Positions 16,301 to 17,810 of a stretch of 17,810 bases of DNA are shown piece after piece (the stretch's first letter is position 1; every line of letters begins with the position of its first letter). The notes beneath the pieces were generated by a model. That model did no database searches. It had not been told where the DNA came from and saw nothing but the letters and a program-made list of their open reading frames with translations. Source of the DNA: Clostridia bacterium (lineage in GTDB: Bacteria; Bacillota_A; Clostridia; Oscillospirales; CAG-272); the NCBI GenBank assembly GCA_017542695.1, contig JAFXWT010000185.1:1-17810 (forward strand), given 5' to 3'. The position numbers and the translations under genes are program-made.

Positions 16301-17809
16301 CGATGCAGGGGCGCTTCCCGATTCAACTTTGAATACGCGGATCATAACAGACGTGTTTCCCGCGTTGTCTGTGATCTCGAATCTTACACGGTGATAGCCG
16401 TCGGAAACTTTCACATTATTCGCGCTCATAACACCGTTTGAGTAGGAAGCAGGCATCTCAACTCCATCGATGAATACTTTTGCGGAAGACGCATTGATTC
16501 CGGATGTATTGGAAAGCGGATGCTCAACCTTGTTTGCGTCGACTCTGACAACAGCGTCAGCAACGTTAGCGGTAAAGCTTAAGGTATTGCCTGTAGCTAT
16601 AACGACTTCGCGCTTAGCCATCGGCTCATCGTTTATATAAATCTTTTCGATCACAGGATTTTCTCTGTCGTCAACAGCTTCAGAGTAGTCTACTGTGAAA
16701 TTATCAAAATAGAAAGTAAACGGTCCGATAGTTGTTCCATGTTCAAGTATCGGATTCTGCTTAGCTCTCGCGAAAATGAACTGAAGGAAGAAATCCTTAT
16801 TCGTGCCATCGCAAGGGAACTGTCTCTCATCCTTAAGGGCAATCTTCTTGTATTGACTCACGTCAAATTCCAGATAATGCCATCCAGATTCGTCAATCGT
16901 ATCATACACCTGGTTCGGGAATGCAGGCGGCAGACCGGGATTTGCATAAGAATCATATGTACCGTCATCATCTGTGTCTGCCATATAGTTGCCGAGTACC
17001 CACAAGTGGATACAATCTTCAGGTATATAGAGCCAGAAGCCAACAGAACGAGCGTTCTCAAGTTCTATTACATCATTGATACCAAGTCTGATCCAACCAT
17101 ACTCAGCAGAGTGAGATAAGTTAGAAGACAGTCCGTTGAGTTGCATACGCATTGAGTAATCTCCATCGTGAACTTCCCCGTTGGTTTTGTCCGCCAAAGA
17201 AAGACTCATCGTATAATCCCAAACCGTGCCTTTTCTGTTATCGATAATATTCCACTCGTCGACATCAGCCTGACCGGCTTCAAAGTCAAAAATAACTTCG
17301 GATGCCTTACCAAGATTGAGTTGGAAGTTAAGCGAGGGATTAGTCCCCATATTCAATATGGCTGTAACATTGCTTGTGATATTCGCAGGAGCATTGGACT
17401 CCTCCACCGCAGAGAAACTCATGCCGTTAAATGTTCCAAGGGCAGAATTGTCGGTAATAAATGTAATGTCGTTTGCTCCGAGTCCGATAGTATGCAGACC
17501 GTTGTTTACGGTTGCCTTTATCGGGATATTTGCCGTTTTGCCGTATGGGATAGTAACGACAGGCTGGCTTAATGAGATAGCGTCGGGAGTAGCGATATTT
17601 ATCTTTCTCTCGCCGACTACTTTATCTTTATAAATCATCTGTACTGTAACAGCGCCTTCTGTACCACTCGATGTGAACACGCCGTTATTGATAGTACCCA
17701 TGCCATTTTCTGCGATCGCCCATTGTACGTCAGTGGGAATATCCACTTTTGCGCCACTAGCGTCCGTACCCACAACAGAAAACTCCACCGAACTACCGGG
17801 GGTGTAATA
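13388..17809 (-). CDS. Giant modular surface protein ending in a tyrosine-phosphatase-like domain, 5' end outside the window
   Basis: The frame is open to the window edge (upstream codons read YYTPGSS), so the GTG at 17788 is not a real start; at least 1473 residues are present. Counting from 17788: residues 1-160 are Ig/Big-like; 167-370 a jelly-roll-like domain (FDFEAGQAD to FYFDNFTVDY); 375-490 Ig-like; 495-600 cohesin-like in feel; 668-728 a Cys-rich HTATPIADQAPTC module; about 730-1255 YG-rich repeats; 1255-1466 the phosphatase, with NGRDIG, LLIRGCE, DMDLRNE and the P-loop HCTHGIDRTG (Cys1382, Arg1388). The C-terminus (GITAEQIESLRSIYLGD) parallels that of the 4266 gene (GVTEEQIENIRNIFLED). 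No LPXTG motif or C-terminal helix is seen. The first domain resembles those following phosphodiester glycosidase (NAGPA) domains; that enzyme, if present, is off-window. Likely secreted; substrate unknown. Confidence 0.85.
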   Translation of the reverse strand, partial: YYTPGSSVEFSVVGTDASGAKVDIPTDVQWAIAENGMGTINNGVFTSSGTEGAVTVQMIYKDKVVGERKINIATPDAISLSQPVVTIPYGKTANIPIKATVNNGLHTIGLGANDITFITDNSALGTFNGMSFSAVEESNAPANITSNVTAILNMGTNPSLNFQLNLGKASEVIFDFEAGQADVDEWNIIDNRKGTVWDYTMSLSLADKTNGEVHDGDYSMRMQLNGLSSNLSHSAEYGWIRLGINDVIELENARSVGFWLYIPEDCIHLWVLGNYMADTDDDGTYDSYANPGLPPAFPNQVYDTIDESGWHYLEFDVSQYKKIALKDERQFPCDGTNKDFFLQFIFARAKQNPILEHGTTIGPFTFYFDNFTVDYSEAVDDRENPVIEKIYINDEPMAKREVVIATGNTLSFTANVADAVVRVDANKVEHPLSNTSGINASSAKVFIDGVEMPASYSNGVMSANNVKVSDGYHRVRFEITDNAGNTSVMIRVFKVESGSAPASVQLVPADETLDRLLFGSVYWMNLKATNIEKIQSIDTVIDMNSVNHWQLDHMILADGFTAEYSVNEDSNTATISFARAGENDQTGEAIIAQIPVRILDYDSDIHVAGKTAAQYWETHEFWGHDLKLDVDKGLVTFVDGKTETFSNEEFSVDTEMYTPRYYMDADYLTTHGSTHIHTATPIADQAPTCTQPGYTGRTFCEVCNSVVEWGETISATGHSYEVVGDKLACHCGEEITGSGIKTVNGKNYYLLAGTLASGWRIDEAIAMADIDTSKYTDVEINPSLVTNTDGWYYFDETTYEGINGKRTFTISGVKIEYNFVNGLVDGVWKSDGTGMKYYYGPANVKYIKRSQLSNFCWVAIDGKIYAFNKDAHRYEGYSVLVNTTGEAILCEFDDGVLIGKYSPGENYTGIFKCNSQTTYLKNGVPSNAGLVKDGNDYYYIASGYEAVVGNYDVTRPNGLLLPGFYQFASDGKMISPPIYADGPNTDGFFYKDGIKLSAYQLVEFEGNYYFINDYNKYARNKSVYLSARFVEGTGFPVGYYEFDENGKMIIKNGPNADGYFYLNGVRQNAYQLINYEGDYYLIYDAYEYAKDRRIYLTADLVEGTDLLVGYYDFDAEGKMIIKNGPNADGYFYLNGVRQNAYQLINYEGDYYLIYDAHEYAKDRRIYLTANLVEGTDLLVGYYDFDAEGKMIIKNGPNADGYFYLNGTRVGSNTLIKYEGNYYFVGAGNKYVTGKWQYTGIPNSIFDGTDIRPWHHSFDNEGKMIGYYEGLPNGRDIGDIYNLKTTDGKDIKSGLLIRGCELDNANYYYPTDIIEIGINRLQNEFGVKFDMDLRNEAVSGLDVFDSNDVTHKFYDMAMYDQIFTTEGKAKIKEVFTDLANPDNYPIYLHCTHGIDRTGTICFILEAVLGVPYQMCIYEYTLSVGSYGQQIVNTYNVLNSTYSGSSLKSKAEAYLLDCGITAEQIESLRSIYLGD
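14009..14860 (-). repeat. Four tandem 213-bp (71-residue) YG-rich repeats in the giant surface protein
   Basis: Units run 14860-14648 (diverged), 14647-14435, 14434-14222 (these two nearly identical at DNA level) and 14221-14009 (diverged). Each begins N-A/T-D-G-Y/F-F-Y and ends D-x-E-G-K-M-I. The pattern of aromatic and glycine residues resembles cell-wall/choline-binding-type repeats. Weaker, older units continue upstream to about 15600 (NGKNYYLLAG, DGNDYYYIASG). The near-identity of the two central copies points to recent duplication or conversion. Confidence 0.9.
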
Positions 17810-17810
17810 A

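Overview
The window is almost entirely an exopolysaccharide/capsule locus, and every supported gene lies on the minus strand, so transcription runs from 17810 toward 1. The style points to a Gram-positive, low-to-moderate GC Firmicute, most likely a Clostridia-type (gut-type) bacterium. The reasons are purine-rich GGAG/AGGAGG ribosome-binding sites, a lipobox lipoprotein, very large repeat-bearing surface proteins, and a CapE/CapF/CapG set resembling that of Staphylococcus. The taxon is inferred; no rRNA or other marker is present.

Reading in the direction of transcription: (1) 17809-13388 holds the 3' part of a very large surface protein. It has Ig-like, jelly-roll-like and Cys-rich modules, then four 71-residue YG-rich repeats, and ends in a tyrosine-phosphatase-like domain with an intact CX5R loop. 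(2) 13387-13169 is a spacer with palindromes resembling an IS200/IS605-type end and a candidate promoter. (3) 13168-8673 is a visibly AT-rich core: an EpsG/Wzy-like polymerase, a GT4 glycosyltransferase, a wrecked chimeric gene (CDP-glycerol glycerophosphotransferase fused to the C-terminus of a GT4 enzyme), and another GT4 glycosyltransferase. (4) 8660-8313 holds a decayed hexapeptide acyltransferase. (5) 8296-6794 is a Wzx-type flippase. (6) 6717-1921 is a more GC-rich cassette, capE - phosphatase - capF - capG. (7) 1893-1 is the 5' part of a lipoprotein with tandem 113-residue repeats.

How they fit together: CapE, CapF and CapG should convert UDP-GlcNAc to UDP-L-FucNAc. The glycosyltransferases build a repeat unit, Wzx flips it and the EpsG/Wzy-like protein polymerises it. 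No initiating phosphoglycosyltransferase, chain-length regulator or BY-kinase lies inside the window. Two glycan-tailoring genes (glycerophosphate transfer, acyl transfer) are visibly dead, so the present polymer is probably simpler than its ancestor.

The most unusual point is a pair of predicted extracytoplasmic phosphatases. One is encoded between capE and capF, the other at the upstream end of the locus. They share the catalytic signature, the surrounding motifs, a similar C-terminus and a related 'NGK-YYY ... G-Y-FD-DGKM' repeat. This does not match the usual CpsB/Wzb-type cytoplasmic phosphatases of capsule loci, and it is my candidate for an undescribed function.
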